A stretch of 6,754 nt of DNA. It comes from an uncultured Actinomyces sp. Lineage in GTDB: Bacteria; Actinomycetota; Actinomycetes; Actinomycetales; Actinomycetaceae. Both the position numbers and the translations under genes were made by a program. Location: contig CALIZH010000120.1 in the NCBI GenBank assembly GCA_938028585.1, positions 1 through 6,754 on the forward strand, read 5' to 3'. Below are positions 6,466 to 6,754 of this stretch, one piece after another. Below the pieces are notes generated by a model. That model was not told the DNA's origin and ran no database searches. It worked only from the letters and a program-made list of their open reading frames with translations. The stretch's first letter is position 1, and every line of letters starts with the position of its first letter.

Positions 6466-6495
6466 ATAGTAGAGCATTTGCGGCAATCTCGTCAA
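6466..6495 (-). promoter_or_regulatory. Sigma-70-type promoter of the transporter operon
   Basis: On the minus strand, -35 TTGACG (6495 down to 6490), an 18-bp spacer and -10 TACTAT (6471 down to 6466). The predicted start is near 6459, giving a leader of about 63 nt before the binding-protein ATG. The position just ahead of operator 1 supports the assignment. Confidence 0.65.
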
Positions 6496-6535
6496 GAAAT
6501 AGGGACTTGTTCCCCAAAGCTTCACCAAATCGTAA

Positions 6536-6553
6536 TCTGCATACGTTTTCATA
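6536..6553. promoter_or_regulatory. LacI-type operator 2, upstream
   Basis: TCTGCATACGTTTTCATA shares the core ATACGTTT and flanking TG/CA half-sites with operator 1 (14 of 18 identities, same orientation). Its own symmetry is weaker (6 of 9 pairs). Centre-to-centre distance to operator 1 is 94 bp, placing it near -85. It contains a CATACG direct repeat with 10-bp period (6540-6545, 6550-6555) and overlaps a 7-bp inverted repeat (6534-6540 with 6560-6566). Confidence 0.6.
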
Positions 6554-6607
6554 CGGGAAGCAGATTTTCTGATGCCCTTTTCCGAAGAACTCTGGATTCA
6601 TTCAGGA

Positions 6608-6632
6608 CGCGTATATTCACGCGCGTATTCAC
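6608..6632. repeat. Short tandem direct repeat
   Basis: CGCGTATATTCAC (6608-6620) is followed after one base by CGCGTATTCAC (6622-6632), the same unit with a two-base difference (TA). It lies between the ssrA terminator and operator 2. It could be a protein-binding pair or a slippage product; nothing in the sequence decides. Confidence 0.5.
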
Positions 6633-6648
6633 ACGCACATTGCGGCAA

Positions 6649-6693
6649 TAAAAGAAAAGCGCCACAATCACTGAGATCCTCAGGATTGTGGCG
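6649..6693 (-). terminator. Compound rho-independent terminator of ssrA
   Basis: On the minus strand a 10-bp outer stem (6693-6684 with 6669-6660) stacks on a 5-bp inner stem (6683-6679 with 6675-6671) across a single bulged base. The loop is 3 nt and TTTTCTTTTATT follows. It begins 8 nt after the tmRNA 3' end. This separates ssrA from the transporter operon. Confidence 0.9.
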
Positions 6694-6700
6694 GAGATTG

Positions 6701-6754
6701 TGGAGATGGGGGGAATCGAACCCCCGTCCAATGGCCGGCCCCGAATTCTTCTCC
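6701..6754 (-). ncRNA. ssrA: Transfer-messenger RNA (tmRNA), 3' end, partial
   Basis: Reading the minus strand from the window edge gives the T-arm GGGGG-TTCGATT-CCCCC and then the acceptor strand CATCTCC with discriminator A at 6701. This is the tRNA-like 3' domain of tmRNA, which with SmpB rescues stalled ribosomes. The GGAC preceding the T-stem and the immediate intrinsic terminator fit ssrA. A plain tRNA is less likely: the bases before the T-stem (ending ...GGCCATTGGAC) do not form an anticodon arm in the expected place, but only about 54 nt are visible. CCA is not encoded (CAA follows), so it must be added after transcription. The tag-peptide frame and pseudoknots lie outside the window. 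Confidence 0.85.

Noticed and set aside
6395..6731. Small minus-strand open frames (60-68 codons) in the ssrA-operon gap
   Set aside because: They cover the tmRNA end, its terminator, the operators and the promoter, and have no convincing ribosome sites or family motifs. Regulatory DNA explains the region better.
1..6754. CRISPR array, insertion sequence, integrase or prophage genes
   Set aside because: No regularly spaced repeats, transposase motifs or paired terminal inverted repeats were seen. The broken CBM gene shows decay, but no mobile element was found at its edge.

Overview
The window looks like a stretch of actinobacterial chromosome, probably from a host-associated, moderately GC-rich member of the Actinomycetaceae or a nearby group. 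That placement is inferred from high G/C at third codon positions, the lineage of the protein families and a tmRNA whose CCA tail is not encoded. The species cannot be named from the sequence. Almost everything recognisable is on the minus strand, so the functional reading order is from high to low coordinates.

At the right edge is the 3' end of ssrA (tmRNA), followed by a strong compound intrinsic terminator. After an approximately 250-bp regulatory region comes a single co-directional block: a lipoprotein substrate-binding protein, a fused two-domain permease, an ABC ATPase, a 2H phosphoesterase (LigT / 2'-5' RNA ligase-like) and a LacI-family repressor. Spacing is tight: ATGA overlap between permease and ATPase, 12 bp between ATPase and 2H gene, and 45 bp between 2H gene and lacI. 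The block therefore reads as one operon. The transporter belongs to the FbpABC/AfuABC/PhnSTUV superfamily, usually auto-labelled 'iron(III)'. The binding protein lacks the adjacent Tyr pair of iron-binding FbpA/FutA, and the local regulator is LacI-type. A phosphorylated sugar or other organophosphate is therefore a more reasonable substrate guess than iron.

The promoter region has a lac-like layout. A TTGACG / 18 bp / TACTAT promoter is followed by an 18-bp LacI-type operator starting at about +1. A second operator, identical at 14 of 18 positions, has its centre 94 bp further upstream, about nine helical turns away and close to the O1-O3 spacing of the E. coli lac operon. This suggests repression by looping, with the last gene of the operon encoding the repressor. 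An 11-bp stem hairpin between the binding-protein and permease genes probably sets a higher level of the binding protein.

The left 750 bp is degenerate. It contains the C-terminal remnant of a plus-strand CBM35/CBM6-like carbohydrate-binding module, broken by an in-frame stop and lacking its 5' part, with its own terminator-like hairpin still in place. It also has a minus-oriented terminator hairpin and, at the extreme left edge, the possible first codons of another minus-strand gene. The window gives a working hypothesis rather than a proven system: a LacI-controlled importer for a phosphorylated, perhaps cyclic-phosphate, compound coupled to an intracellular 2H phosphodiesterase.
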